DNA of 64,000 nt from Blastobasis lacticolella (taxonomy: Eukaryota; Arthropoda; Insecta; Lepidoptera; Blastobasidae), in assembly GCA_905147135.1 (NCBI GenBank), contig LR990054.1, positions 15,723,001-15,787,000 on the forward strand, written 5' to 3'. Both the position numbers and the translations under genes were made by a program. This document shows positions 55,046-64,000 of this stretch, piece after piece (the stretch's first letter is position 1; every line of letters starts with the position of its first letter). Below the pieces are notes generated by a model. The model was not told the origin of the DNA and made no database searches. It saw nothing but the letters and a program-made list of their open reading frames with translations.

Positions 55046-55475
55046 TGTTATTATATTAGGGTTTTCGATGATCCTCTACATACAGATGGTGTAGACCCCT
55101 TAAGCCTTCGAAGAGATGTTGGCTCACTGTGTGTTTTCAACCGTCTGGTACAACGGGGAACGTACCGAAGAACTGTTTAAGTTTGTGCCACCGTCACTTT
55201 TCTGCCACTAGCATCCAACTAACGTAATGGCGACGCGAACATTTTCAAGATGTGGCCGTTGTCAAGATGTGGATCAAGATGTTCACATCTTGATGTAGAA
55301 TGAGCTTCCTCCCGAAGTGTTTCCTTTGCACAATAACATGGGGTTCATCAAAAGGCATATCTACATGTACCTTAAAGGTCAGCACAGCAACCGCTCCCCT
55401 TGGGTCACAGATGTCCTGAATGACGGTGGTCGTTTCCCATCAGGTGGACCGTCACTCCATGTGCCTTCCTAGGCA
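55046..55475 (+). pseudogene. Jockey-like LINE 3' end, opposite orientation
   Basis: Plus-strand remnants SLRRDVGSLCVFNRL near 55097, FPLHNNMGFIKRHIYMYLKG-like near 55320-55375, and the UTR GGTGGTCGTTTCCCATCAGG near 55427. Frames broken. Confidence 0.6.
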
Positions 55476-56494
55476 ATTAAAAAACTCTGGACAGAATGGT
55501 CAATCATGGAAGGAATCACACACCCTGCTGCATGCTGTATTTTTTGCAGCTATTAGGCATAGGTCCTGTTTTATGTATTCCTTGCACAGATCAATGAAGT
55601 GGTCTTCTTTCTAAAACATGACATTGGGGTTTGACCTGACAAGTGAATGACAAATAAAATACATGTTTTGATAAAGAAAGACGTTTAAATCAAACTATTG
55701 GATATAATAATTTAATAAAACTGTACACTAGTTTACTAGATAATTTTAATTTTTTATAAGCGATATAGGGTTCAGAAGACAATTTTAAGAATTATAATGT
55801 TATTTTGTAAGCGATAAAGTTTAAAGGTGAGCGTTTGTTTTAAAACCTTTTATGCGTGTTGACCCTTGAAATGCCTAGGCCCTGGGCCATAGGACTGGCA
55901 GCTTCATGTGCTCTCCGAAGCTCGGAACGCGTGGTGAACGAATGATCTGTACACCATTATCATAAACTTACGAGCAGTTAGTCCCGAATTCCGCCAAAGT
56001 CCGCTTTCCGACTCTTTCTTCTCTACTTCGCCCGTCCTCGCGACGTACCTAAGCCATTGGCTCTCTCATCCAACTCGGCGATGCCAATCTCGGTTTTTGG
56101 GACACCTTGCAAGATATTTCCTGATACCGGCCAATTTAGGCATGTATTTCTCACGTATGATAATTTTGTAGACAAATCCCTTTGGTACAAACTTGACAGG
56201 GTCCCGAGTGGGCTAAAATATAGTTCGTCTAAAGGGCGTAAGTTCTCGACACTTAGCCAGTACGGCTCTCAAGGTCGAATCCAACTGGATAGATGGTCAT
56301 CATAGTAGTACTTATGTACTTTATGGCCTTTTTCCAACCTGTACATGGTGTATGCCACTCAAAAAGTAGACTAGCTGGCCTACCGCGACTTCGTTCGCGT
56401 GTTGTCCTGATGAAAACCGCATGAAAATCCGTTATATTTGAGTTTACCGTGAAAAGACAGATAGACAGATGCGTCGTGGGACTTTTTACAATCA
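55476..56494. other. gene-free region upstream of MORN copy 3
   Basis: An 82-codon ORF at 56057-56305 has no recognisable domain. No exon matching the MORN paralogs. The unknown 5' noncoding exon of copy 3 may lie here or in the next segment. Confidence 0.4.
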
Positions 56495-56755
56495 TCATCA
56501 TCATCATCATCACAGCCCATAACAATCCACTGCAGGACTTCGGGCCTCTCCCACGAAAGGGGAGGTCATTGCCATAATCTCCACGCTTGGCAGGCGGGTT
56601 GGAGATCGCAGTGCAGTTGATGTAAATCTACCTAGAAAGATGCTGCTGCCCATCTTTCGGATTAGTCCCTTAGTCGCCTCTTACGACACCCACGGGAAGA
56701 GATGGGGTGGTGCTATTCTTTGAGGTGGCGGCACCACACACCACTTTTTACAATA
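56495..56755 (-). repeat. interspersed repeat, (ATC)n-headed, reverse copy
   Basis: CATCATCATCATCATCATCA then CAGCCCATAACAATCCACTG, TAATCTCCACGCTTGGCAGG and GTGGTGTGTGGTGCCGCCAC-like end; reverse of 3064-3331. Confidence 0.7.
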
Positions 56756-56817
56756 TGTAGTGATAACCCAAGTTGTACAGCATTTTTTAGTTTTAACTTA
56801 ATTTAATATTTTTTCAG

Positions 56818-56899
56818 GTTCTCTTAATATGCCGGCCGAATCTAAGACTGCAGTATTGCCAGCGGAAATACAACAGAAAATCGATCTTAGTTGTTCCGT
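56818..56899 (+). CDS. MORN copy 3, coding exon 1 (start exon)
   Basis: Acceptor ATATTTTTTCAG before 56818, ATG at 56829, donor GTTAGT after 56899, phase 2. Encodes MPAESKTAVLPAEIQQKIDL, parallel to the copy 2 start exon. Confidence 0.72.
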
Positions 56900-58641
56900 G
56901 TTAGTTTCCGTTTCCCTTTTAATGTTGTACTTTCCTATGTGTAGTCCGCGCGAAATCAGACTGTGACGGAACCTTGGCAAAGTAAGTGTAGTTGTGAAAT
57001 GTAGGTTTAATTTCACAAGGTTCAAACAGTAAGAACCACTATGGTTCTTTTCAGTGAACCCGGTTGTGGAGGGTTTATGTTGTATACGTATATCGCGCGG
57101 TAAACGTTACATCAAGCGCACCGCATTTTTTGTATGTACCTCATCTATGACATGATGACACCGATCAGGCTAAGCCCAGTACTAATGTAGAGGCGACTTC
57201 AATGAAAAGTAGGTAGTTGATGGTGATTTTTCCCTTGGCAGCGTTTCTGAAGACGGCAAAGCGAGATACCTGGATCTCATGCGCAACTTCACAGCATCCA
57301 AGGTTCAAAAATGCAGGTGGGTCCTAGTTACAGCAATTACTCAATTTTTTTTTTTTTTTTTTTTTTTTTATGTTACTTAGCAGACAAACAGGCAAGCGGG
57401 CCACCTGATGGAAAGTGGTCACCGCCGCCTATGGACATCGGCAACACCAGGGAAGTCACCAATGCGTTGCCCGCCTCTAAAGAGACCTCTAATATACCTC
57501 TTGAACGATCCCATGTCATAGTCCAAAGGAAACACTGTGGCTGGGAGCTCATTCCACATCCGAATCGTACGAGCGAGAAACGTTCTTTCGAACCTTCGCG
57601 TGGTGACCAACAGAGGGTCTACGTAGTGGGGATGAGTACCCAGCCCACGGCGGGTGGTGCGATGGCGGAATTGTGCTGTGGGCATCAGATCGAAAAGTTC
57701 CTCGGAACACTCCCCATTGTACAGCCGATAGAACACACACAGGGAGCCAAAGTCCCTTCGGTTAGCCAGTGGTTCTAACTTGCTTGTTTGTATGGGATCG
57801 TCGACAATTCGTACGGCGCGTCTCTGTACGGAGTCCAAAGGATTAAGCAAAAATTTAATACAGAAAATAGAACAAATAATTAAATAGTAAACCACATACT
57901 GTATGACCTATGACAGTATACTTGTTCCCTTTTTCCAGTTTGGTAAACATATTTTGATATCACAGTATCAAAGGTATCAAACCATAAATTCGGCGATGCC
58001 AGCCTTCTATGCCATTAGTTGTCAGAAAGATTTGGTCGTTGCAGCAAAATATGTCGTCGGTCTATGCACCTACCATTTCCGATATATTTTATAGCTGACT
58101 GTACAATTACTGCCGTTTTAATAATCTGTCATTGCCAGAATCTGCTATTCACCGAAAAATATTGCTTTACCGAAATTTATGGGCAGCCCAGCTAGGCCCT
58201 CCGTAAAGATGTCCGTAAACAGGCAATGTTTTCTTACATCTTTACAACACTATCTTCAGCCCGCCTGCCAAGCGTTGAGACCATGGCAACATCCTTCACT
58301 GTTGTGGAGTCAAAGTCCAGCAGTGTAAAGATCACTCAATCAGCTACACACGTGTAGTGTTACAGTCTGGCAAGAAAGTCCTGAAAAATATGAGGGCGCC
58401 ACTTGACAACAGAAGTACTAAATTTAACAGAAACTCGTTGATGCAAGAGCAGTTCCTTTTCACGACTTTCTTGCCAGACTGTATGGCTGTTTGAAATCCA
58501 ATTTGTTCTCCAGGTGTTCGAGTCCGAAGGTGCCACTTAAAGATGCCAGACTGAAGATATTTCCAACCGGATCGAACTACGAGGGGTCCTGGAGCGCTTC
58601 GTCTTTTAGGGGTTACGGGAACTACATGTTTCCAAGCGGGA
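56829..58641 (+). CDS. MORN5-like: MORN-repeat protein, MORN5-like, tandem copy 3 (5' part; continues past the window)
   Basis: Three coding exons: 56829-56899, 57242-57316 and 58514-58641, phases 2, 2 and 1, giving 91 residues so far. Exon 2 reads VSEDGKARYLDLMRNFTASK, exon 3 reads DARLKIFPTGSNYEGSWSAS then FRGYGNYMFPSG, a better-preserved first MORN unit than copy 2. No continuation (second MORN unit, ENWxYC signature) is visible before 64000. From about 59.45 kb a LINE in the same orientation occupies the intron, so the remaining exons are presumably downstream, or the gene is truncated. A SINE/LINE scrap (57344-57860) fills intron 2. Confidence 0.78.
57242..57316 (+). CDS. MORN copy 3, coding exon 2
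   Basis: Acceptor TCCCTTGGCAG, donor GTGGGT, 75 nt as in copy 2, phase 2 both sides. Confidence 0.88.
57344..57860 (-). pseudogene. Jockey-like LINE 3' end with long A tail
   Basis: Minus strand from about 57855: NPLDSVQRRAVRIVDDPIQT, LANRRDFGSLCVFYRLYNGE, FDLMPTAQFRHRTTRRGLGT, FLARTIRMWNELPATVFPLD, then GGQRIGDFPGVADVHRRR near 57419 and the family UTR. The C-terminal part is open over about 145 codons and the tail is a run of about 28 T on the plus strand (57343-57371), so it is younger than the 5350 copy. Confidence 0.85.
57861..58513 (+). other. intron 2 remainder of MORN copy 3
   Basis: Contains a diverged (GAT)-family scrap at 58240-58330 (CCCGCCTGCCAAGCGTTGAG) and the pair CAGTCTGGCAAGAAAGTC (58363) / GACTTTCTTGCCAGACTG (58463), an 18-bp inverted repeat about 100 bp apart, likely a small MITE. 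Confidence 0.5.
58514..58641 (+). CDS. MORN copy 3, coding exon 3 (first MORN unit)
   Basis: Acceptor TTTGTTCTCCAG, donor GTTCGT at 58642, phase 2 to 1, the same weak donor and phase as copy 2. If the donor is not used, the frame runs on to a stop at about 58691. Confidence 0.8.
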
Positions 58642-59454
58642 GTTCGTATTATTTTATTTATTTTTTGTCCTACAGAATAGTTGGTGGACATTGATCTCTC
58701 GGTTAGAACTAATTTGTAAGAGTATGGTTAAGGCGATGGCTGTAACGCTTTAAACAGTCGTATTCGTTACCATTAAACGAAAAATAAAAGTTTTGGACAG
58801 GTTTTAGGTATTTTTCATGAAATATAAACCAGCAGTTGACGGAGAGATTAATTGCCAATTCATTTGGCATGAACTATACCTACCCTAGTAACAATTAGCC
58901 AACCAACATATTCCATATGTCGTGTATGTTTAATGTTAATATTATGTTTGAATATAATAGGAGCTCTAGATATCATCTAAAGAAAAGAGGAATCTGAACT
59001 CAAGTCTACTCAATATTAAAGAAATTCACTTAATCAGAGAATACCTATGGTTCCCCTTCGATTTTTATAACAACTTTTACAAATATTAGACGGGACTTGG
59101 ACGCGACGTACCTTTATGATTTGTTTTCCCGACGTTTCGGTAGGGTCGTCTCGTGACCACGGTGGGTGTAACCCTACCGAAACGTCGGGAAAACAAATCA
59201 TAAAGGTACGTCGCGTCCAAGTCCCGTCTAATATAATAATATGTGTAAAGAACGCGAGTTTAGTTTGAAACAACATATTCCAGTGTCAACTAGGCATTAT
59301 AAATGCAAAACGGATCCGAAATGTAATAACCGAATTTTACGCGGATGACGTAGCGAGCAATATAGTCCCTTAGCTTCAAATATGGCCCGGATGGTTCACT
59401 TCCGGAAACCAGGGCCATCTTCTAGTATGTTGTTAAGTATGTTATTCTGAATAA
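58642..59454. other. intron 3 of MORN copy 3, no gene
   Basis: No exon recognised; contains the 64-bp hairpin listed next. Confidence 0.45.
59083..59234. mobile_element. perfect 64-bp inverted repeat (MITE-like hairpin)
   Basis: Arms 59083-59146 and 59171-59234 are exact reverse complements by my reading (GACGGGACTTGGACGCGACG, CCCGACGTTTCGGTAGGGT), with a 24-base loop. The CCCGACGTTTCGG phrase is common in lepidopteran repeats. Confidence 0.9.
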
Positions 59455-59458
59455 AAAA

Positions 59459-60090
59459 CAGCCGGGAGGCAATCTCTAAAGTGCTTGGTTCTCCAGCTGT
59501 GACGTCACCAACATGGCCGCCGCCGCGCTTTGAAATTTGAATTTAAAAACGAGTGTATTGCACTTGGAATGATGTGTAGGGTATCAAACTACGCAGAATA
59601 AAGAGTACTACAATGTTATCCTTAAGTATAATGGTTTCAGAGATATTCAAGATTATATTAAAATTTTACAAAAAATAATTCCGTTTTTATTTTTCAACAA
59701 CTTAACCGATAGCTTTAGAGCAAAATAGATTACTAAGATAATAAAGGTATATTATTAAGCTATTCAAAACTATTTTTATAATCCCAATCAGTTAATAAAG
59801 AAGCGAGATATTGTAATTTTTCCCTAGCAACGGGCACCATTTGAAGCGCCATACGATTGTTTTAATTTGCGTATATTGCGTGAATTATTGACATTAAATA
59901 AAAAAAAATGAGTTTAGGTAATATGTATGTAAAATAAACGTATTCACAGCCAGGAGACAATCTCCAAATTGCTTGGTTCTCCAGCTGTGATGTCTACAAG
60001 ATGGCCACCGCCGCGTTTTGAAGTTTGCCTTTAAAACAGACTGTATTGCATTTAGAAGCTTGTGTGGGGTATCAAATGAAGCAGAATAAG
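59459..60090 (+). promoter_or_regulatory. two tandem 5' monomers of the LINE (likely promoter region)
   Basis: Monomer start 59459 (GCTTGGTTCTCCAGCTGTGA, CATGGCCGCCGCCGCG) recurs at 59947 (GCTTGGTTCTCCAGCTGTGA, AAGATGGCCACCGCCGCG). The spacing is 488 bp. AAGATGGC resembles a YY1/Pho-type site. Repeated 5' units ahead of ORF1 are known in some LINEs as promoter monomers; the role here is inference. Confidence 0.6.
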
Positions 60091-61144
60091 TGTCGCTTCG
60101 CAGCTTCAGCGCCCCGCGCCCCAGCCGCAAAACATTGTCGTCGCCCCCGAGGCGCACGCTGCGAGCACCGCGGCTCCTGCGGTGAACGTCGAGCCCGCGG
60201 GCGCCGGGTGTAAGGTGTTGGCCGCCCCGGCCGTCGCGACCACCTCTGCCACCGCGGCCCACATCATACCTGCTGTCGGCGGGCCCCCCAAAGCCTCAGC
60301 CGCCCCGGCCTTCGCGGCCACCTCTTATGCCGCCGCTGCGAGGAGAACGACGCGCTCTACAGCCCACGCGGCCTACATCCAGCCCGCGGTCGACGAGCCA
60401 TTCAAGGCCACAGACGCACCGGCTATTGCGGCCACCTCCTATGCCACCATAGCAAGGAGATCGACGCGCTCTACGGCCCCCGCGGCCCACATCCAGCCCG
60501 CGGTCGTCAGGCCTCACAAGACCCCAGCCGCCCCGGCCGTCGTGGCGACAACGAGATTGGCGGGCACTACGGACACGGCAAAGAGTTCAATACGCACCAT
60601 AATATATTCTGATTCGCTTGGCAAAGGCATGGGCATATTAATAAGTAATGATGTCAATAAATCTGTTTGTAATCATTGTTTGCCAAACCGATCATTTAAT
60701 GAGATAATAAATGTAGCTAGTCAACAATGTAATGAAGACCGTACCAATATTATAGTAATGGTCGGAAATAGCACGGGAATAACTAGAAATGATATCGTAG
60801 AGAGTTTTCAAAAAATTCAGTCCCATAATTTTAATAAAATTACTTTGTGTGCTTTCCCATACACAAATAATGACCCTAAGTTAAATAGACGTATTCATAG
60901 ACTGAATACATGTTTATATAATTTGACTCGTTATAGTAACGCATTTACATTTTTTGACATCAACAAATTTGTTGGCAATATTATTTGTACAAATGATACA
61001 TTGTATCTCAAGCAAAAGGACAAAAAGTATATTGCTACATTGTTAGCTTATAATATTAATTGTTATAACAATATTAGCGTAAGTAGGATTGACCAGGGCT
61101 CCTGCATGTTATCATCTAAGGACAAAGGATGCTCTTTAAACTAG
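60080..61144 (+). CDS. LINE ORF1 protein, N-terminal repeats and possible SGNH-like domain
   Basis: Open from 60080 to the TAG at 61142-61144 with no in-frame ATG until 60628, so the true start is unclear; an ATG at 60076 lies in another frame and would need a shift. The N-terminal part (60100-60560) is GC-rich and encodes Ala/Pro-rich repeats of about 41 residues (AATSYAxxARRxTRSTAxAA, IQPAVxxP). The C-terminal part has IIYSDSLGKGMGILISN, NIIVMVGNSTGI and DTLYLKQKDKKYI, which resemble the S-D-S, G-x-N and D-x-x-x blocks of SGNH hydrolases, a domain known in ORF1 of CR1-type LINEs. The key histidine block is not evident. It probably binds the element RNA; function is inferred from position. 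Confidence 0.6.
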   Translation, partial: SRISVASQLQRPAPQPQNIVVAPEAHAASTAAPAVNVEPAGAGCKVLAAPAVATTSATAAHIIPAVGGPPKASAAPAFAATSYAAAARRTTRSTAHAAYIQPAVDEPFKATDAPAIAATSYATIARRSTRSTAPAAHIQPAVVRPHKTPAAPAVVATTRLAGTTDTAKSSIRTIIYSDSLGKGMGILISNDVNKSVCNHCLPNRSFNEIINVASQQCNEDRTNIIVMVGNSTGITRNDIVESFQKIQSHNFNKITLCAFPYTNNDPKLNRRIHRLNTCLYNLTRYSNAFTFFDINKFVGNIICTNDTLYLKQKDKKYIATLLAYNINCYNNISVSRIDQGSCMLSSKDKGCSLN

Positions 61145-64000
61145 ATTTTAAGACAAAAGAAAAGCCCAAGAATTGTTTACGATTAATTCATCAAAATATA
61201 CAAGGTTTTTCTGGCAAAGAACATGAAATAGAATTATATTTAAAGAAAACTCCTGTAGAAGTTTTATGTTTAACTGAGCACTGGCTGAGAGAATCTGAGA
61301 TGTCATTTAATTTATCTAACTATAATATAATTAGTTGTTTTAATCGGAAATCTATTTCCCGTGGTGGTTCATTAATTGCAGTACGGCAAAATATTAAATC
61401 GAAAGACCGGAAAGATGTTTCTGGCCTCTCAGTTGAACATAAGATTGAGTTATCCTGCGTAGAGCTAGAAAAGTGCATCATACTTTGTGTGTATAGGCCA
61501 CCATACAATGAAAACTTTGAGATTTTTGAAAAAACTATGGAACAAGTTTTAGAAAGACTTTGTTCGTGTAAAAAAAAGGTAATCGTTTGTGGAGACTTTA
61601 ATGTTAATTTACTAGAAAAAACAACGTTTAGTAAGAGAATAATAAGCTTATTTCGTAGTTTTAATCTTAATTATGTATTTTTAGAGCCGACACGATGCAC
61701 AGAATCATCGACAATGTGTTCTGCTGTTGCGAGGTCAACGAAAAGGCTATTATAAATTTTACAAGATCTGACCATAGTGGACAATTCGTTGTTTTTGATT
61801 TTACGGAACAATGTAATATCAATGAAATAATTACAAGACCAATTACTCAAAGGAGAATTGAACACTTCAAACAAGCCTTATCGGAGACCATTGCCGGCCT
61901 TTCTCTTGATTCTCATGACCCAAACATTCTATTTTCTGATATGTTCAATTCTGTCAATAATGTTTATCAAAGTGTTTTTACGCAAAAAAGAATAAAAAGT
62001 AACTGTAAATCTAAATTTAGTGATTGGGCTACTTTAGGTATCCGCAAAAGCAGAGATAGAATGTTTGAACTATACGGTCAGCGAGCTTATTGCCATGATA
62101 AAGATTTTGTAGAATATGTCAAAAAATATTCAAAAACGTTTAAGAAAGTTTGTCTAATTGCAAAATCACAGCATTATAAGAAAATTATAAGTTCGTCTTC
62201 AAACAAGGCTAAGACTGTGTGGAATGTAATAAATAAGGAGGCAGGGAAAACAAAGCCTCGTGATACACATTATGAAATCAAAACAGAAACCGGAACTAGT
62301 ACCGCAAATAAAGAAGTGGCAGAGTTGTTCCAAAAATTTTTTACCGAAATACCGATTAAAACTACCTCGCTGCTAAACTCGTGCCCAATTAGTGCAGAAA
62401 ACTTGTTAAAAGAAAATATAGGTGCCTGTGAAAATGGCTTTTGTTATTCCGAAGTAGACGCTAAAACTATCATTAAAGCTTTTAAAAGCATTAAGTTGAA
62501 AAATACGGAAGATATTTGGGGAATGTCAGTTAGAGTTATAAGTACTGTTGTTGATTTTTTAGCACCGTATTTAGCTTACATTTTTAATGCTTGCGTCGAA
62601 GTAGGTGTTTTCCCCGACCTCATGAAAATCAGTAAAGTGGTGCCATTATTCAAATCAGGTTGTAAAAATAGTTTGAATAATTTTAGACCGGTATCCATCC
62701 TGCCCGTTTTCAGTAAAATCTTTGAAAAAATCATGTTAAGTCAAATGATTGTGCACTTTAACAGTAATAAATTATTTCATCAACAACAATATGGCTTCAC
62801 AAAAGGCCGCAATACTACCGAAGCTGGTATTAGCCTCATTCAACAAATTTTTGGCGCTTGGGAAGAACATCATAATGCAGTAGGTGTTTTTTGCGATTTG
62901 TCTAAAGCATTTGATTGTGTAAATCATTCAACACTATTACTAAAATTAAAACATTACGGTTTTACGCATGATAGTCTTGAAATGATGAAATCAAACTTAG
63001 AAGGTAGAGTTCAAAAAGTAAATGTAAATGGCGAGTTATCTGCGGGTGGGAAAGTGAGCATTGGAGTGCCACAAGGATCTATATTGGGGCCGTTTCTCTT
63101 TCTTGTATATATAAATGACCTTCCATACATGGTGCAGAATATTGCTGGTATAGTCTTGTTTGCTGACGACACTTCACTGATATTTAAAATTAATAGGAAA
63201 GATAATAATATAGACGAAGTAAACTGTGTTCTTCAGAATGTGCTTCATTGGTTTACGATTAATAACTTAGTCTTAAACTCTAAAAAAACAAAATGCGTTC
63301 ATTTTTGCCTCCCTAATGTACAAAGTAATCAATGTAATGTTATATTAGATAAAACGCAACTTGAGTTCGTAGAGAAAACTACTTTCTTAGGCGTTAATAT
63401 AGATTCAAAAATTCAATGGGGCCCACATATTGAATCATTGGCTAGTAGGTTAAGTTCGGCTGCATTTGCCGTGTGGCGAATAAGGAGGCTAACGGATGTG
63501 AATACAGCTAGATTAGTTTATTATAGTTATTTTCATAGTATTATGTCATACGGCATCATACTATGGGGCAAGTGTGCTGATAGTGACATCATTTTCAAAC
63601 TACAAAAGCGAGCTGTAAGAGCAATATATGGATTACGTCGACGTGATTCGCTCAAAGAATTGTTTAAAGAAATTGATGTATTGACTTTCTCAAGTCAATA
63701 TATATTTGATAATATTATGTATGTTAGAAAGCATATTACCCAATTTGCTAAAAATACTGATATTCATAATGTCAATTTAAGAAACAAAAATAAACTGGTA
63801 ACACCGTTGTTCAGACTAAGTAAAGTAAATTCATCTTTCATGGGTAACTGTATAAGATTTTATAATCATATTCCTGAATGTATTATTAATTTGCCTGAAT
63901 TACAATTTAAAGATAAGGTGAAAACAACTTTAATGAAAAAAGCCTATTATAAAATTGATGAATATATCAATGACAAAAATGTATGGTGTACTACTAGCTC
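61129..64000 (+). CDS. LINE ORF2: endonuclease and reverse transcriptase (partial at window end, one frameshift)
   Basis: Starts ATG 61129, overlapping the ORF1 stop by 16 bases. Endonuclease motifs: LRLIHQNIQGFSG, VLCLTEHWL, CVYRPPYNENF, VIVCGDFNVNLLE, LEPTRCTESS. Near 61700-61712 one base seems lost; the frame then changes and stays open for about 765 codons to base 64000. RT motifs follow: NNFRPVSILPVFSKIFEK, QQYGFTKGRNTTEA, VFCDLSKAFDCVNHSTL (about 62886), GVPQGSILGPFLFLVYINDL (about 63064), GIVLFADDTSLIF with intact FADD (about 63150), LGVNIDSKIQWGPHI, YGIILWGKCADS, and YYKIDEYINDKN near the end. The domain order and C-terminus fit a Jockey/CR1-group element related to 21880-23010. It is nearly intact and inserted in sense in the MORN copy 3 intron. 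Confidence 0.9.

Larger units (their letters stand above)
59459..64000 (+). mobile_element. near-intact Jockey/CR1-group LINE, 3' end beyond the window
   Basis: Layout: two 5' monomers, GC-rich ORF1 start, ORF1, overlapping ORF2 with endonuclease and RT. At least 4.5 kb. Only one clear lesion (about 61705) and an uncertain ORF1 start. The 3' UTR and tail are not in the window. Confidence 0.85.

Noticed and set aside
56057..56305. 82-codon ORF as a host gene
   Set aside because: No domain, no splice context, no paralog, and it lies in repeat-rich DNA.
60106..60517. Long minus-strand ORFs opposite the GC-rich ORF1 start
   Set aside because: They mirror the Ala/Pro/Arg repeats of the plus strand, and high GC removes stop codons; the plus frame continues into ORF1.

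Overview
The window looks like AT-rich, repeat-dense nuclear DNA of an insect, most likely a moth or butterfly. The pointers are many small families of non-LTR retrotransposon 3' ends (Jockey/CR1-like and RTE-like), tRNA-derived SINEs whose bodies end in an ACAAGCTTTGCTTACTTTGG-type motif, Helitron-like ends finishing in CTAGT, and numerous TA-flanked MITEs. The species cannot be named from this. There is no prokaryotic-style gene arrangement, no CRISPR array and no rRNA.

The only host genes I can support form a tandem array on the + strand of multi-exon genes for MORN-repeat proteins related to MORN5. Copy 1 (coding 13473-29481, 8 coding exons, 321 residues) looks complete, with a start codon, phase-consistent junctions, a stop and a poly(A) signal 50 bases later. 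Copy 2 (40080-52968, 7 coding exons, about 329 residues) is complete apart from some doubt about its last exon. Copy 3 (56829-58641 and beyond) shows its first three coding exons; the rest must lie past the window. The exon plan is shared: a start exon whose ATG lies 5-11 bases inside a 3' splice site (so a 5' noncoding exon should exist upstream), a short exon with an L-M-R-x-[FY]-[ST] core, an exon with the first MORN unit, then MORN units, an ENWxYCxxPDRR signature and a C-terminal domain. Copy 1 has one extra intron.

Transposable elements fill almost everything else and have inflated the introns (up to 9.4 kb). By region: 1-13.4 kb holds a 0.9 kb TIR element, a Jockey-like pseudogene and SINE/LINE scraps. 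13.4-29.5 kb is copy 1, with its introns packed with MITEs, a nested palindromic mariner-type MITE, a LINE 3' end and one isolated exon-like ORF. 29.5-40 kb is gene-free, with a 1.3 kb foldback element and GC-rich inverted short elements. 40-53 kb is copy 2, with RTE, CR1/L2-like and RNase H-bearing LINEs in its introns and a decayed duplicate of its sixth coding exon. 53-64 kb is copy 3, with a large sense-strand LINE from about 59.45 kb to the window end.

That last LINE is the best-preserved mobile element: two tandem 5' monomers, an ORF1 with a GC-rich repeated N-terminus and a possible SGNH-like domain, and an overlapping ORF2 (endonuclease plus reverse transcriptase) that has one frameshift and then stays open to the final base. 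The MORN proteins presumably act in the cytoplasm or the sperm tail, as known for MORN5 relatives; that is family knowledge and not shown by the sequence.
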